Assembly: GCA_013334395.1 (NCBI GenBank)
Contig: JAAXXS010000006.1
Location: 1-53,462, forward strand
Direction of reading: 5' to 3'
DNA from: Holophagaceae bacterium
GTDB taxonomy: Bacteria; Acidobacteriota; Holophagae; Holophagales; Holophagaceae
DNA length: 53,462 nucleotides
Part shown: piece after piece, positions 16,320 to 26,220 of the stretch
How positions within the stretch are numbered: position 1 is the stretch's first letter
How the letters are laid out: each line of letters starts with the position of its first letter
Notes under the pieces: generated by a model
The model's database searches: none
Told to the model about the DNA's origin: nothing
What the model saw: only the letters and a program-made list of their open reading frames with translations
Position numbers and translations under genes: made by a program

Positions 16320-17777
16320 TCAGCGCCCCGCGATGGCGGAGATCTCAACCCGCGCCCCGGCCACGGGCAGGGCGGCCCCGACAGTGGCCCGGGCCGGAGG
16401 ACCTTTGGCAAAGAAGGTGCCGTAGACCTGGTTCATGCGGGCGAAGTCCGCCGGATCCGCCAGGTAGACCGTGGTGGACAGCAGGTGCTCCAGGGTCAGG
16501 CCCGCAGCCCCTAGCACCGCCTTCAGGTTCTCCATGACCTGGCGGGTCTGCCCCTCGATGTCCAGGTCACCGCGAAAGCGGCCATCCTTGGGGTCCGTGG
16601 CCAGCTGTCCAGAGAGGAAGAGCAGGTCGCCATGACGGATGGCCTGGGAGTAGGGGCCCCTCGCCACCGGCGCCAGGGGGGTGTTGATGACCTCCTTGCC
16701 CAGCAGCTTCGGCACCGGGACCGGAGGCTTGTCCTCGAGGGTCCCCTTGTAGCGCCTGAGGATGTCTGCGAGGTGGGCGTGGTCCAGGTTGCCCCCTGAC
16801 AGGACGAGGCCGACTTTCTTCCCCGCGAAGAGGGTGGGATGCATCACCAGGGCCGCCAGGGGCGTAGCGCCGGCGCCCTCGGCCACGACCTTCAGGTTGG
16901 CCGCCAGGGCCGCCACAGCCCACTCGATGGTGTCCTCCTCCACCAGCAGGATCCCCTGGATCAGGCCCGGGAGCAGGCTCAGGGCCATGGCCCCGACATC
17001 GCGCACGGCGATGGCCTCGGCCACGGTCGGCCCGCCGACCTGGACGGGCCGCCCCTCCAGCTGCTGGGCCATGGCCGAGTAGCGGGTTGACTCCACCCCG
17101 TAGATCCGGATCTCAGGCCTGAGGCTGCGGGCCGCCACAGCACACCCCGTGATGAGGCCACCGCCGCCCACCGGAATGATCAGCGCATCGAGGTCCGGCT
17201 GGTCCTGCAGCATTTCCAGGGCGAGGGTGCCCTGCCCCGCGATGACCGCAGGATCGTCGTAGGGGTGGATGAGGACCAGTCCCTTCTCCCTGGCAACGGT
17301 TCGGGCCAGGGCGGCAGTGTCGTCGAACGTCGCCCCCTTGATCACCACGCTCGCGCCCAGAGCACGGGTCCGCTCCACCTTGCTGACCGGAGTGCTCTCC
17401 GGCATGTAGACCGTGGCTGGGATGCCCAGGCGGGTCGCGTGCAGGGCCACGCCCTGGGCGTGGTTGCCGGTGCTCATGGTGACCACGCCCCGCTTGCGCT
17501 CCTCAGGGCTCAGCTGGAGCAGGCGGTTGAGGGCGCCCCGCTCCTTGAAGGCCCCCGTGGCCTGGAGGTTCTCCAGCTTCACGAAGACCTGGGCACCCGT
17601 GAGCTTGGAGAGCAGCGGGGAGTGCAGGAAGGGGGTTCGGATCAGCTGGCCCGCAAGCCGCTGCTGAGCTTCCCGAACCGCCGAAGCACGGACCGGCGCC
17701 TCCGCCCGGAGGAGCGGCGTCAACCTGGAGAGGACCAAGCAGAGGCCGAGCAGGGAACGGAACAGCGCAGACCGCAT
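16320..17777 (-). CDS. Threonine ammonia-lyase (IlvA/TdcB-type) fused to RidA, with N-terminal signal peptide
   Basis: A 485-residue fusion. Residues about 28-345 are a fold-type II PLP enzyme: K78 in GAFKERG, STGNHAQG for phosphate, and VGGGGLITG for the cofactor. This is the catalytic core of biodegradative threonine/serine dehydratases without the ACT domains. Residues about 360-485 are a complete RidA (YjgF) domain with GPYSQAIRHGDLLFLSGQL, the key Arg in PPARATVG (R463) and VEISAIAGR. RidA hydrolyses the 2-aminoacrylate/2-aminocrotonate released by such dehydratases, so the fusion joins producer and remover. The ATG follows a strong GGGGAGG, so the hydrophobic N-terminus (LFRSLLGLCLVLSRL...LLRAEA) looks real and suggests export, which is unusual. 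Confidence 0.88.
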   Translation of the reverse strand: MRSALFRSLLGLCLVLSRLTPLLRAEAPVRASAVREAQQRLAGQLIRTPFLHSPLLSKLTGAQVFVKLENLQATGAFKERGALNRLLQLSPEERKRGVVTMSTGNHAQGVALHATRLGIPATVYMPESTPVSKVERTRALGASVVIKGATFDDTAALARTVAREKGLVLIHPYDDPAVIAGQGTLALEMLQDQPDLDALIIPVGGGGLITGCAVAARSLRPEIRIYGVESTRYSAMAQQLEGRPVQVGGPTVAEAIAVRDVGAMALSLLPGLIQGILLVEEDTIEWAVAALAANLKVVAEGAGATPLAALVMHPTLFAGKKVGLVLSGGNLDHAHLADILRRYKGTLEDKPPVPVPKLLGKEVINTPLAPVARGPYSQAIRHGDLLFLSGQLATDPKDGRFRGDLDIEGQTRQVMENLKAVLGAAGLTLEHLLSTTVYLADPADFARMNQVYGTFFAKGPPARATVGAALPVAGARVEISAIAGR

Positions 17778-17914
17778 GGCACCTCCCCAGAGGCATCCGC
17801 CGGTCGCAGAGCCCTGTTCTGGTCAGTCTAGCGAGGTCGCTAGGCGCATGGGTGGCTTCGGCGATGGCCGGGGTAGCTGACATACTCGGGCTGCAGTCCC
17901 GCTGGAGGTCTGGC

Positions 17915-18772
17915 ATGTGGATCACGAGACGGGACTGGCTGGCGGGGGCGGGTGGCGCGCTGCTGCTCGGTCTCGGCTGCACCGGGACAAGGGCTGAGCG
18001 GCCCCGGCTTGGCCTCGGGCTCCTCCACCTCGACCCCGTACAGGGGGACCTGGACGCCAACGTGGCCCTGATCGAGCGCGGGATGCGCTTGGCGGCCGCC
18101 CGGGGGGCCCAGTGGGTCCTGACACCAGAGATGGCCCTGCCGGGCTACTTGTTCAGGAGTGTCCTCGGACTGGACTGGATTGGCGTGCAGCCAGACCCCT
18201 GGACCACCCGCCTGGCAGCGGTGTGCCGGGAGCTGAGGCTCGTGCTCTTCCTGGGAACCGCCGAGCGCGACGCCAGCACCGGCCTGCTCCACAACAGCCT
18301 GCTCGTGCTCGGGCAGGCTGGCTCCATCCTCGGCCGCCACCGCAAGATCAACGTGATTCCGGGCTTCGGAGAAGGCTGGGCCACGCCAGGAGGTCCTGCC
18401 GAGCCCGTCCTGGTCGGTGCCCTCTCGGTGGGCCTGCTGATCTGCGCCGACGCCTACAACGCCAAGCCCGCCGCTGATCTGGCCCAGCGGGGGGCCCAAC
18501 TCCTCGTCTCGGGGGCGGCGTGGATGCCCGGAGAGATGGGGCCCAACGGAGCCTGGGAGGACCGCACCCGGGAGACCGGGCTGCCGCTAGTGGTCTGCAA
18601 CCGCACGGGCGTCGAGGAGGACATGGACTGGCGGGAGGCGGAGAGCGTGGCCATCCAGGGGGGACAACGCCTGATGAACCATTCCGGGCCAGGCTCCCGC
18701 CTGCTGCGCGTGGACCTGCTGCTGGACCACCGCACCTGGTCTTCGGCAGGTCTGGAGCCCCTGGCCTTCTGA
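17915..18772 (+). CDS. Tat-exported nitrilase-superfamily (carbon-nitrogen hydrolase) lipoprotein
   Basis: A 285-residue amidase-fold enzyme. The start at 17915 follows CTGGAGG by about seven bases and gives a twin-arginine leader (MWITRRDWLAGAGGALLLG) with a lipobox ending at C22. The catalytic triad of the nitrilase superfamily is intact: E72 in LTPEMALPGY, K144 in RHRKINVIPG and C177 in GLLICADAYN. The enzyme should hydrolyse an amide or carbamoyl bond at the membrane outside the cytoplasm; the substrate is unknown. It is transcribed divergently from the IlvA-RidA fusion across a 137-base gap. Most relatives are cytoplasmic, so the Tat lipoprotein leader is noteworthy. Confidence 0.85.
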   Translation: MWITRRDWLAGAGGALLLGLGCTGTRAERPRLGLGLLHLDPVQGDLDANVALIERGMRLAAARGAQWVLTPEMALPGYLFRSVLGLDWIGVQPDPWTTRLAAVCRELRLVLFLGTAERDASTGLLHNSLLVLGQAGSILGRHRKINVIPGFGEGWATPGGPAEPVLVGALSVGLLICADAYNAKPAADLAQRGAQLLVSGAAWMPGEMGPNGAWEDRTRETGLPLVVCNRTGVEEDMDWREAESVAIQGGQRLMNHSGPGSRLLRVDLLLDHRTWSSAGLEPLAF

Positions 18773-19023
18773 GCCCGGGCGGCTCCGCCGAAGCGCCACC
18801 ATCAGCCAGCCAGGCATCGCTTCCGCCACCTGCCCCGGAGGTGATAGGTAAATGTAGCCTATATGGACTTATAAGCAACGTGTCATGCTTTCAAGGCCAG
18901 GAATAAATCACGACCATTCGCAGTCAACTGCTGCCCTTACCTAGGGATAAATAGCCACGATTTCCCAGACACCGGCAAACAAGGCAAGGCTAACCATGAA
19001 CATCGATAGTCGTGAGGCTTCGA
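18773..19023. other. Intergenic region before the membrane hybrid kinase
   Basis: About 250 bases with a drop in G+C from 18840 to 18960 (for example AGCCTATATGGACTTATAAG). It must hold the kinase promoter. No gene, hairpin with T-run or repeated motif was recognised. Confidence 0.4.
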
Positions 19024-20940
19024 ATGCCTAAGGGTCCGCTCTCTCCTCGGCTGAGAAGCCTCCTATGGGCGCTGTTCAGTCTCGGGCTGATCCACCTGCT
19101 TGACCGGAACACACCCGCCTACATCACGCTGAATGTCCTCTATACCATCCCGGTGATGATCGCGGCATGGGGCATGGGCAGGTCCGGGGCATTCGGCCTT
19201 GCGCTGCTTGCGACCGGCAGCTGGATTTATGTCAGCTTCCTGGTCACCGGGCCGTTCACCAGCTCGACCTCATTGACTTGGGTCTCGTTGACTCTGTTTG
19301 CCGGGTTCATCACTCCCGGGATCATTGTCGACCTGTTGAAGCGACGCATCGAATCCGAACGAGAGCTGAGGTTGAGCAAGGCCGCAACCGAAGACAAGCT
19401 GCTCGAGTCCAATGAGCTCCTGTCCCTATTTGTCCACCACTCCCCGATCTATGCCTACATCAAAGAGGTGGATTCCGGCCAGAGCCGCGTGCTGCATGCC
19501 AGTGAGAATTTTCAGCAGATGGTCGGCATCCCTGGTTCTGAGCTGGTTGGCAAGACCATGGCGGAGCTGTTTCCGCCAGCCATGGCCGAGAAGATCACTG
19601 CCGACGATCTCGCGGTGGTTTCTGGCGGGAAGGGACTTGAGCGCCAAGAGGACTTCGATGGGCGCAGCTATCTCACACACAAGTACCCCATCGTCCACGG
19701 GGGCAAGACCCTGCTGGCAGGTTTCACCATCGACATCACGGAGCGCAAGCAGGCCGAGGCAGATAAGGCCGAACTAGATGCCTGGAATCATCAGCTCCAG
19801 AAGGCCAGGAGCCTGGGCGTCATGGCCGGTTCCATCGCCCACCACTTCAACAACAAGCTGCAATCAGTCATTGGCTATCTTGAAATTCTTCCTCAGCTCA
19901 CGAACGATGAGGACCCGGGCAAATTCGTCGCCTTGGCGAAGGAGGCCGCGGAGAAGGCGGCCGAGGTGAGCAGGCTGCTCCTGATCTATCTGGGAAACGA
20001 CTCTGCTCCTCGGGAACCCCGGGACCTCTCGGAAATCTGCCTCGAGCACGTGCCCTTTCTGCAGAAGGGTCTGCCGAGTCAGGTCACCCTGGATCCCGAC
20101 TGCCCTTCCCCCGGTCCTGTCGTCAGCGCCAACGTGGACCAGCTGCAACGGGTTCTCGCCAACCTGGTTGGCAATGCCTCGGAGGCCATGACTCCTGCCG
20201 GGGGGTGGATCCGGATCAGCCTGCGGACCTGCCCTTCGGGAAGCATCCCCACCTCCCACCGCTTCCCCATTGATTGGAAACCGAAAGAACCCAGCTATGC
20301 GTGTCTGGAGGTGGCAGACAACGGCTGTGGCATCGGAGAAGAGGACGTAGAGAAGGTGTTCGATCCCTTCTTCTCGACCAGGTTCATCGGGCGGGGACTG
20401 GGCCTGCCCGTGGCACTGGGCATTGTTCAGGCCCATGGTGGGTCCATCACGGTGGAAAGCAGTCAGGGCCACCACAGCGTCTTCCGGGTCTATCTCCCAC
20501 TGTCGACGGAACCGGCGATCAGCCTGCCGGAAGGGGTGGCTCACGCGCCAGAGCATGAAGGCGACGGCACCCTCCTGCTGGTGGATGACGACGACATGCT
20601 CATCCAGTCCACCGGAGCCCTGCTGGGCCGACTGGGATTCACGGTGCTTACCGCGAGGGACGGCGTCGAAGCCCTGGAGGTCTTCCGCCAGCATCGGGGT
20701 GAAATCCGCTGCGTCATCACGGACCTGACCATGCCGCGACTGGACGGTTGGGGATTGCTGTCGGCGTTGCGGCAGCTCGACCCGGATCTGCCTGTGATCC
20801 TGGCCAGCGGCTACGACAAGGGCCAGGTCCTGGCTGGGACACGTCCCGATCAACCCCAGGCGTTTCTGAGCAAGCCCTTCGACCTTCGGCAGCTTCGTGA
20901 AGCCTTGGACCTGGCGTTGGTGACCAGCAGCAGAGCTTGA
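19024..20940 (+). CDS. Membrane-bound PAS hybrid sensor histidine kinase with receiver domain
   Basis: A 638-residue hybrid kinase. About four hydrophobic segments in residues 10-100 form a membrane sensor module. It is followed by a coiled stretch, one PAS domain (about 130-245, ending in TIDITERKQAEADKAE), HisKA with the phospho-acceptor in AGSIAHHFNNKL, HATPase with NLVGNASEAM, ADNGCGIG and GRGLGLPVALG, and a C-terminal receiver with LLVDDDD and the acceptor Asp in CVITDLTMPRLDG. The start at 19024 is preferred because GTGAGG lies just upstream; an in-frame GTG at 19012 would add four residues. The catalytic and receiver part resembles that of the corrinoid-operon kinase, suggesting paralogues. 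No partner regulator lies next to it. Confidence 0.9.
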   Translation: MPKGPLSPRLRSLLWALFSLGLIHLLDRNTPAYITLNVLYTIPVMIAAWGMGRSGAFGLALLATGSWIYVSFLVTGPFTSSTSLTWVSLTLFAGFITPGIIVDLLKRRIESERELRLSKAATEDKLLESNELLSLFVHHSPIYAYIKEVDSGQSRVLHASENFQQMVGIPGSELVGKTMAELFPPAMAEKITADDLAVVSGGKGLERQEDFDGRSYLTHKYPIVHGGKTLLAGFTIDITERKQAEADKAELDAWNHQLQKARSLGVMAGSIAHHFNNKLQSVIGYLEILPQLTNDEDPGKFVALAKEAAEKAAEVSRLLLIYLGNDSAPREPRDLSEICLEHVPFLQKGLPSQVTLDPDCPSPGPVVSANVDQLQRVLANLVGNASEAMTPAGGWIRISLRTCPSGSIPTSHRFPIDWKPKEPSYACLEVADNGCGIGEEDVEKVFDPFFSTRFIGRGLGLPVALGIVQAHGGSITVESSQGHHSVFRVYLPLSTEPAISLPEGVAHAPEHEGDGTLLLVDDDDMLIQSTGALLGRLGFTVLTARDGVEALEVFRQHRGEIRCVITDLTMPRLDGWGLLSALRQLDPDLPVILASGYDKGQVLAGTRPDQPQAFLSKPFDLRQLREALDLALVTSSRA

Positions 20941-21038
20941 CATTACGGGAAGCAGCTCTCACGGGACCTCGAAATGAGCGCACTTCTCCGTAGGTAGCCC
21001 AAGGACACTCGCCGGTTCTCATGCTCTCTCTGCCTAAA

Positions 21039-21083
21039 CCCCGATCAATAGGGGTACCGCACGGTGGCCCTTTGGATTACCCC
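21039..21083. terminator. Decayed copy of the GGCCACCGCAGGGTGGCC hairpin at the DUF554 stop
   Basis: CCCCGATCAATAGGGG, TACCGCACGGTGGCCC and TTTGGATTACCCC in series line up base for base, with substitutions, to the perfect palindrome behind tRNA-Gln (3066-3109). The arms now pair imperfectly. The element includes the stop codon of the DUF554 gene (21077-21079) and lies between two convergent genes, a terminator position. Confidence 0.5.
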
Positions 21084-21793
21084 ATCACTCGGGCCCAGAG
21101 GGCAGAGATTGGCATCGCTATAAACAGCGCGGGCACCATGTTTGCCGTATGAAAATGCTTGATTCCGGCCATCCGAAACCCGGTGGCCACCATGATCAGC
21201 CCTCCGCATGCGGAGAAATCTCCGACCATGTTTGGCGTAATCAAAGGGAGCAACCGACCGGCCAAAAAGAAGAGTCCTGCCTGGATGATGAATTGCGGGA
21301 TGGCCAAGGTCCCCACCGAGTAACCCAGGGCTGTGGCGAAGATGCCTGCGGTGAAAAGATCCAGGATCGATTTCACGATGAGGAGTGAAGTATCACCGGT
21401 CATTCCCTCATTCATGGCGCCAAAGATCCCCGTGGCACTCGCACAGAAGAGCACCATCAGCGCGACAAACTTCTCGCTGTGCTCTTCATGCGTTAGGTTT
21501 CCGTCCGCGGGCTCGGCGAATTGTTCGATGAAGCCCCGGGTTCGGGTTGCGAGTCGGGTGACTCTTGCTTCGATGTGAAGCAGTTCGCCAATGATCGTTC
21601 CCAGCAGGAGTGCCAAAACCACCGCCGGAAAATAGCGGACCTTCCCGATCATCACCACGCCCAGCCCCAGGGATGAGAGGCCGAAGAGAAGCGGCAACCT
21701 GGTTCGGAGGTTTTCACTGATTCGGTTGCCCAAAAAAGCGCCAGAAAGACTGCCCACCAGGACAGCTCCGCAGTTCACAACTGGACCGATCAA
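21077..21793 (-). CDS. DUF554 family membrane protein
   Basis: A 238-residue integral membrane protein with about six to seven hydrophobic segments. It is recognised as DUF554 (YdfK/YqgA type) by MIGPVVNCGAVLVGSLSGA at the N-terminus, the GLSSLGLGVVMIG segment and the central GAMNEGMTGDTSLLIVKS motif. The family is widespread and predicted to be a transporter, with no proven substrate known to me. The gene starts 31 bases after lpdA on the same strand and could be read through from the glycine operon. Its G+C is slightly lower than that of its neighbours. A decayed hairpin overlaps its stop codon. Confidence 0.85.
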   Translation of the reverse strand: MIGPVVNCGAVLVGSLSGAFLGNRISENLRTRLPLLFGLSSLGLGVVMIGKVRYFPAVVLALLLGTIIGELLHIEARVTRLATRTRGFIEQFAEPADGNLTHEEHSEKFVALMVLFCASATGIFGAMNEGMTGDTSLLIVKSILDLFTAGIFATALGYSVGTLAIPQFIIQAGLFFLAGRLLPLITPNMVGDFSACGGLIMVATGFRMAGIKHFHTANMVPALFIAMPISALWARVMG

Positions 21794-21824
21794 TACGGCT
21801 CCTGCTTCTGTTGACGGATCGTGA

Positions 21825-23240
21825 TCACAGGTTCAAAGCGCGGCCGTAGACACTGCGGGCAGCCTCCGGGAAGGCCTCGTTCAGGGTGGGGTGGGGATAC
21901 ATGGTGTGGATCAGCTGGTCCACCGTGAACCCCCCGCCCAGCAGCGCCACACTGGAGGCCACCAGCTCCGTGGCCTTGGGGCCGAGGATGTGGATGCCGA
22001 GGATCTTCCCCGTGGCCTTGGTGGCCACGATCTTGATGAACCCGTGGGGCTCCCCGAGGATGTTGGCCTTGGCCAGGGGCATGAAGGGGAAGCTGCCCAC
22101 TTCGACGTCGTCGTGCTGCGCACGGGCCTGCTCCTCGGTGAGGCCGATGCAGCCCACCTCCGGCTCGCAGTAGGTGCAGCTGGGGACCAGCCCGTAGTCG
22201 ATGGCGTGCGGGTGGGCGTCCCGGCCCAGCTCGCGGGCGGCCTGCTCGGCGGCGACGACGCCTTCGTCCGAGGCCACATGGGCCAGGAGCGGCGTCCGCA
22301 CGATGTCGCCGATGGCCAGCAGGTCCGGGTCAGACGTACGCATGAGCTCGTCCACGGCCACGAAGCCGCGCTCGACAGTGGCGCTCGTGGCTTCCAGGCC
22401 CAGGTCCGCCGTCACCGGCCCACGGCCCACGGCCACGAGCAGGTGGGAGCAGGCCACCACGCCAGGCTTGTCGCCCTCCAGCGTGGCCAGGACACCGTCT
22501 TCCTGGCGCTCGATGGAGACGATCCCGGTCTTCACGCGGACGTCCATCTTCAGCTGTTTGACGAAGATCTTGGCCAGCTCTTCCCCGATGGCCCGGTCCT
22601 CCAGCGGCAGAAGCCGGTCCTGGAGCTCGACCAGGGTCACCTTGCAGCCCAGGCGGCTGAAGACGGACGCGAACTCCACGCCGATGGCGCCGGCTCCCAG
22701 CACCATCAGATGGCTGGGCAGCTCGGTGAGGTCCAGCACGTGGTCGCTGTTCAGGACGCGGACGCCGTCTGTTTCCAGCCCCGGGATGGACTGGGGCCGA
22801 GAGCCCGTGGCCAGGATGATCTTCCGGGCCTGATGGGTTTCCGTCTCGGTCCCCTGCACTTCCACTGCGCCGCCGCCCAGGAGCCTGGCGCTGCCGCGCA
22901 TGACCGTCACCTTGTTCTTCTTCATGAGGAACTCGATGCCCTTGCCGCCCTTAAGGACGATGCGGTTCTTGCGCTTCACGAGGGCGGTCAGGTCTGCCCT
23001 CAGCTGGGAGATGTCGACTCCGGCGATGCCGTAGTCCGCCAGGTCGGCCATGTGCCCGTAGCGGTGCGCGGTCTCCAGCCAGGTCTTGGCGGGAATGCAG
23101 CCGCGCCGGAGGCAGGTGCCGCCGAGGCCCGCGGGATCCCGCTCCACGATAGCCGTAGCCAGGCCCAGCTGGGCGGCGCGGATGGCCGCGACGTAGCCGC
23201 CGGGGCCGGAGCCGATCACGATGAGGTCGAACGTCGCCAT
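21825..23240 (-). CDS. lpdA: Dihydrolipoyl dehydrogenase (glycine cleavage L-protein)
   Basis: A 471-residue FAD flavoprotein that reoxidises dihydrolipoyl groups with NAD+. The FAD-binding motif [17 protein letters not shown] starts at residue 10. The redox-active disulfide is in [15 protein letters not shown] replaces the commoner LNVG spacer, but the C-x4-C spacing is kept. The NAD-binding motif is [19 protein letters not shown]. The catalytic HxxxxE of the dimer interface is in [13 protein letters not shown]-like form near the C-terminus ([11 protein letters not shown]). It is last in the glyA-gcv-sdaA set, 28 bases after sdaA, so it most likely serves the H-protein. It could also serve 2-oxoacid dehydrogenases. 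Confidence 0.95.
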   Translation of the reverse strand: MATFDLIVIGSGPGGYVAAIRAAQLGLATAIVERDPAGLGGTCLRRGCIPAKTWLETAHRYGHMADLADYGIAGVDISQLRADLTALVKRKNRIVLKGGKGIEFLMKKNKVTVMRGSARLLGGGAVEVQGTETETHQARKIILATGSRPQSIPGLETDGVRVLNSDHVLDLTELPSHLMVLGAGAIGVEFASVFSRLGCKVTLVELQDRLLPLEDRAIGEELAKIFVKQLKMDVRVKTGIVSIERQEDGVLATLEGDKPGVVACSHLLVAVGRGPVTADLGLEATSATVERGFVAVDELMRTSDPDLLAIGDIVRTPLLAHVASDEGVVAAEQAARELGRDAHPHAIDYGLVPSCTYCEPEVGCIGLTEEQARAQHDDVEVGSFPFMPLAKANILGEPHGFIKIVATKATGKILGIHILGPKATELVASSVALLGGGFTVDQLIHTMYPHPTLNEAFPEAARSVYGRALNL

Positions 23241-23268
23241 GGGATGGCTCCTGGATGGGCCGCCGGGC

Positions 23269-24669
23269 TCAGCACTCCGGCAGGTTGACGGTGTAGTCGA
23301 GAGGGGAGTCCGGATGGGCGAGGGCCAGCCCGCCCAGGGCGGTCTCCTTGTACTTGCTCTTCATGTCCGCGCCGGTCTCCCGCATGGTGCGGATGACCTT
23401 GTCGAGACTGACGAAGTGCTCGCCGTCGCCGTACATCGACATCCGGGCCGCGTTGATGGCCTTCACGGCGGCCATGGCGTTGCGCTCGATGCAGGGCACC
23501 TGCACCAGGCCCCCGATGGGATCACAGGTCAGGCCGAGGTTGTGCTCCAGCCCAATCTCGGCCGCGTTCTCCACCTGGCGGGGTGTCCCCCCGAGCACCT
23601 CCGCCAGGGCCCCGGCCGCCATGGAGCAGGCGACGCCCACCTCACCCTGGCACCCGACCTCAGCGCCGCTGATGGAGGCGTTCTCCTTGTATAGCGCCCC
23701 GATGGCCCCCGCCGTCAGCAGGAAGCGCACCACGCCCTCCTCCGAGGCCCCGGGCACGAAACGGTGGTAGTAGTGCAGCACCGCGGGAATGATGCCGGCG
23801 GCGCCGTTGGTCGGGGCGGTCACCACGCGGCCCCCGGCGGCGTTCTCCTCGTTCACCGCCAGGGCGTAGAGGCTGACGAAGTCCATGGCCGTGAGGGGGT
23901 CCCGCAGCCCCGACTCCGGGGACTCAGTGAGCCGCCGATACAGCGATGGGGCACGGCGCGGGACCTGCAGCCCCCCGGGGAGGATGCCGTCGGTGGTGCA
24001 GCCCCGCTTCACGCAGGCCTGCATGACGGACCAGATGTTCAGCAGCCCCTCGTAGATCTCCCGCTTGGAGCGCCAGGTGCGCTCGTTCTCCAGCGTGAGC
24101 CGGCCCACGGACAGCCCGGCCTCGCGGCAGCGCCGCAGCAGCTCCTCGCCCGTGCGGAAGGCGTGAGGAGGCTCCGCGCCCTGGGGCGTCAGCTCGGCCA
24201 TCCCTTCTTCCACCACAAAGCCCCCGCCCACGGAGTAAAAGACCCGCGCGCTCAGCGTGGCCCCAGCGGCGTCCAGGGCCGTGAACCGCATGCCGTTCGG
24301 GTGATAGGGCAGGTTCTTGAGCAGCAGCTGCAGGTGCTCGGGCTCGCGGAACTCCACCTCGTGCTGGTGGAGGAGGGAGAGGCGCTCCAGGACGCGCACC
24401 CGGGCCACCAGCTTGTCGACCTCCGCCACCGCCACGCCCTCGGGGGTCTCGCCCATGAGGCCCAGCAGCACGGCCTTGTCGCTGCCGTGGCCCCGGCCCG
24501 TGGCCCCGAGGCTGCCGAACAGCTCGACTTTCACCGTCGCGACAGCCCCCAGCCTGCCGGTGCTGGCCAGGTCCAGGGCGAAGGTGCGGGCGGCCCGCAT
24601 CGGTCCCACGGTGTGGGATGAGCTGGGGCCGATGCCGATCCGGAAGAGCTCGAAGACGGAGAGGTTCAT
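23269..24669 (-). CDS. sdaA: L-serine ammonia-lyase, iron-sulfur-dependent, single chain
   Basis: A 466-residue enzyme that converts L-serine to pyruvate and ammonia with a [4Fe-4S] cluster. The N-terminal beta domain opens with [21 protein letters not shown], the family signature. The C-terminal alpha domain holds the cluster cysteines in [17 protein letters not shown] and [20 protein letters not shown]. It is the fused single-chain form. The ATG overlaps the gcvPB stop by four bases (ATGA), so it is translationally coupled to glycine decarboxylase. With glyA at the head of the operon, glycine is turned to serine, and serine is then deaminated to pyruvate. Confidence 0.95.
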   Translation of the reverse strand: MNLSVFELFRIGIGPSSSHTVGPMRAARTFALDLASTGRLGAVATVKVELFGSLGATGRGHGSDKAVLLGLMGETPEGVAVAEVDKLVARVRVLERLSLLHQHEVEFREPEHLQLLLKNLPYHPNGMRFTALDAAGATLSARVFYSVGGGFVVEEGMAELTPQGAEPPHAFRTGEELLRRCREAGLSVGRLTLENERTWRSKREIYEGLLNIWSVMQACVKRGCTTDGILPGGLQVPRRAPSLYRRLTESPESGLRDPLTAMDFVSLYALAVNEENAAGGRVVTAPTNGAAGIIPAVLHYYHRFVPGASEEGVVRFLLTAGAIGALYKENASISGAEVGCQGEVGVACSMAAGALAEVLGGTPRQVENAAEIGLEHNLGLTCDPIGGLVQVPCIERNAMAAVKAINAARMSMYGDGEHFVSLDKVIRTMRETGADMKSKYKETALGGLALAHPDSPLDYTVNLPEC

Positions 24670-26216
24670 GCCGGGAGGATGGCGGGCTTCTGCCAGCGCA
24701 GGACTGGCTTGCGGGCGGCGGTGGTCTCGTCGAGGCGACGCAGGGGCGCCAGGATGGGCGCGTGGTGGAGCGCCGCAGGGATCTCCTCCGCTTCCCGGGC
24801 GATGGTGAGCATGGTGTCGCAGAAGGCGTCCAGCTCGAACTTATCCTCGCTCTCAGTGGGCTCGATCATCATCGCGCCGGGCACGATGAGCGGAAAGTAG
24901 ATGGTGGGCGGGTGGTAGCCGTGGTCGATGAGCCGCTTGGCAATGTCCAGGGTGTGCACCTCGCGCTTCGCCTGTCGCGTGTCGCTGAAGACGACTTCGT
25001 GCAGGCTGGGCGAGTCGATGTGGAGGTCATAGGCGCCCTGCAGCCGCACCCGGATGTAGTTGGCGTTCACGATGGCGCGCAGGGTGGCGGCCTTGAGGCC
25101 GTCCGAGCCGTGGCTCAGACAGTAGGTCAGCGCCCGCACCAGGATCCCGAAGTTGCCGTAGAAGGTGTGCACCTTGCCGATGCTCTCCGGGCGGTCCCAG
25201 TCCCAGCGGTAGGTGGAGACCGGCACCTCCCCTGCCCCGACCGAAGGAGTCTCTCGCACCACCACGGGCACGGGCAGGAAGGGCCGCAGCTGCTCGGCGC
25301 AGCAGACGGGGCCAGCCCCAGGCCCGCCGCCGCCATGGGGCGTCGAGAAGGTCTTGTGCAGGTTCAGATGCATGACGTCCACGCCGAAGTCCCCGGGCCG
25401 GGCCACGCCGATGAGCGCGTTCATGTTGGCGCCATCCATGTAGACCAGGGCGCCGATGCTGTGGAGCAGGTCGCTGATCTCCTTGAAGCGGTACTCGAAG
25501 ACGCCCACGGTGTTGGGGTTGGTGATCATGGCACCGGCGATCTCGGGGCCCAGTTCGGTCACCAGCGATAGCAGCCCCTTGCGGACCTTGCCGCTGGTGG
25601 GGTCCGTGACGTCCTTGAAGCTGATGGTGCCGTCCGGCTGGGACGGCAGCTCCACCACCTCGTAGCCCGCCATGGCGGCGGTGGCGGGGTTGGTGCCGTG
25701 GCCGCTATCGGGGATCAGGATCACGCGGCGCTTGGCGCCCCGGGACAGGTGGTAGGCGCGGATGAGCATCACGCCCGTGAGCTCGCCGGCCGCGCCCGCG
25801 CTGGGCTGAAGGGTGACGCCGGGCAGGCCCGTGATCTCCTTCAGCCATTCCTGCAGGGTATAGACCAGCTCCAGGTTGCCCTGCACCAGGGCATCGGGCG
25901 CCATGGGGTGGGTGTCCGTGAAGCCGGGCAGGCCCGCGACCCTCTCGTTGAGCCGGGGGTTGTGCTTCATGGTGCAGGAGCCCAGGGGGTAGATCCCGTC
26001 GTCCACGCCGTAGTTCCACTTGGACAGCCGGGTGAAGTGCCGGATGACATCCACCTCGCTGAGTTCCGGCAGTGCCTCGAAGCCGCCGCGCCGCAGGTGG
26101 ACGGGCCGGGTGTCTTGGGCCTCGGGCACGTCGAGTCGGGGCAGATCCATGCCCCGCTTGCCGGGGACGGAGCGCTCGAAGATCAGGGGTTCACGCTGAC
26201 GAAGGAACATGGCCAT
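24666..26216 (-). CDS. gcvPB: Glycine dehydrogenase (decarboxylating) subunit 2
   Basis: A 516-residue PLP-bearing half of the split P-protein. The cofactor lysine is in the canonical [19 protein letters not shown] (about residue 275). Other family segments are [16 protein letters not shown] and [17 protein letters not shown]. Together with GcvPA it decarboxylates glycine and loads the aminomethyl group on lipoyl-GcvH. The gene starts four bases after the gcvPA stop and overlaps sdaA downstream, giving tight coupling. Length and motifs are normal for the bacterial two-subunit form. Confidence 0.96.
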   Translation of the reverse strand: MAMFLRQREPLIFERSVPGKRGMDLPRLDVPEAQDTRPVHLRRGGFEALPELSEVDVIRHFTRLSKWNYGVDDGIYPLGSCTMKHNPRLNERVAGLPGFTDTHPMAPDALVQGNLELVYTLQEWLKEITGLPGVTLQPSAGAAGELTGVMLIRAYHLSRGAKRRVILIPDSGHGTNPATAAMAGYEVVELPSQPDGTISFKDVTDPTSGKVRKGLLSLVTELGPEIAGAMITNPNTVGVFEYRFKEISDLLHSIGALVYMDGANMNALIGVARPGDFGVDVMHLNLHKTFSTPHGGGGPGAGPVCCAEQLRPFLPVPVVVRETPSVGAGEVPVSTYRWDWDRPESIGKVHTFYGNFGILVRALTYCLSHGSDGLKAATLRAIVNANYIRVRLQGAYDLHIDSPSLHEVVFSDTRQAKREVHTLDIAKRLIDHGYHPPTIYFPLIVPGAMMIEPTESEDKFELDAFCDTMLTIAREAEEIPAALHHAPILAPLRRLDETTAARKPVLRWQKPAILPA

Positions 26217-26220
26217 CTCC

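Noticed and set aside
21891-23288. 465-codon plus-strand frame over lpdA
   Set aside because: Pure antisense shadow of dihydrolipoyl dehydrogenase, with no recognisable domain.
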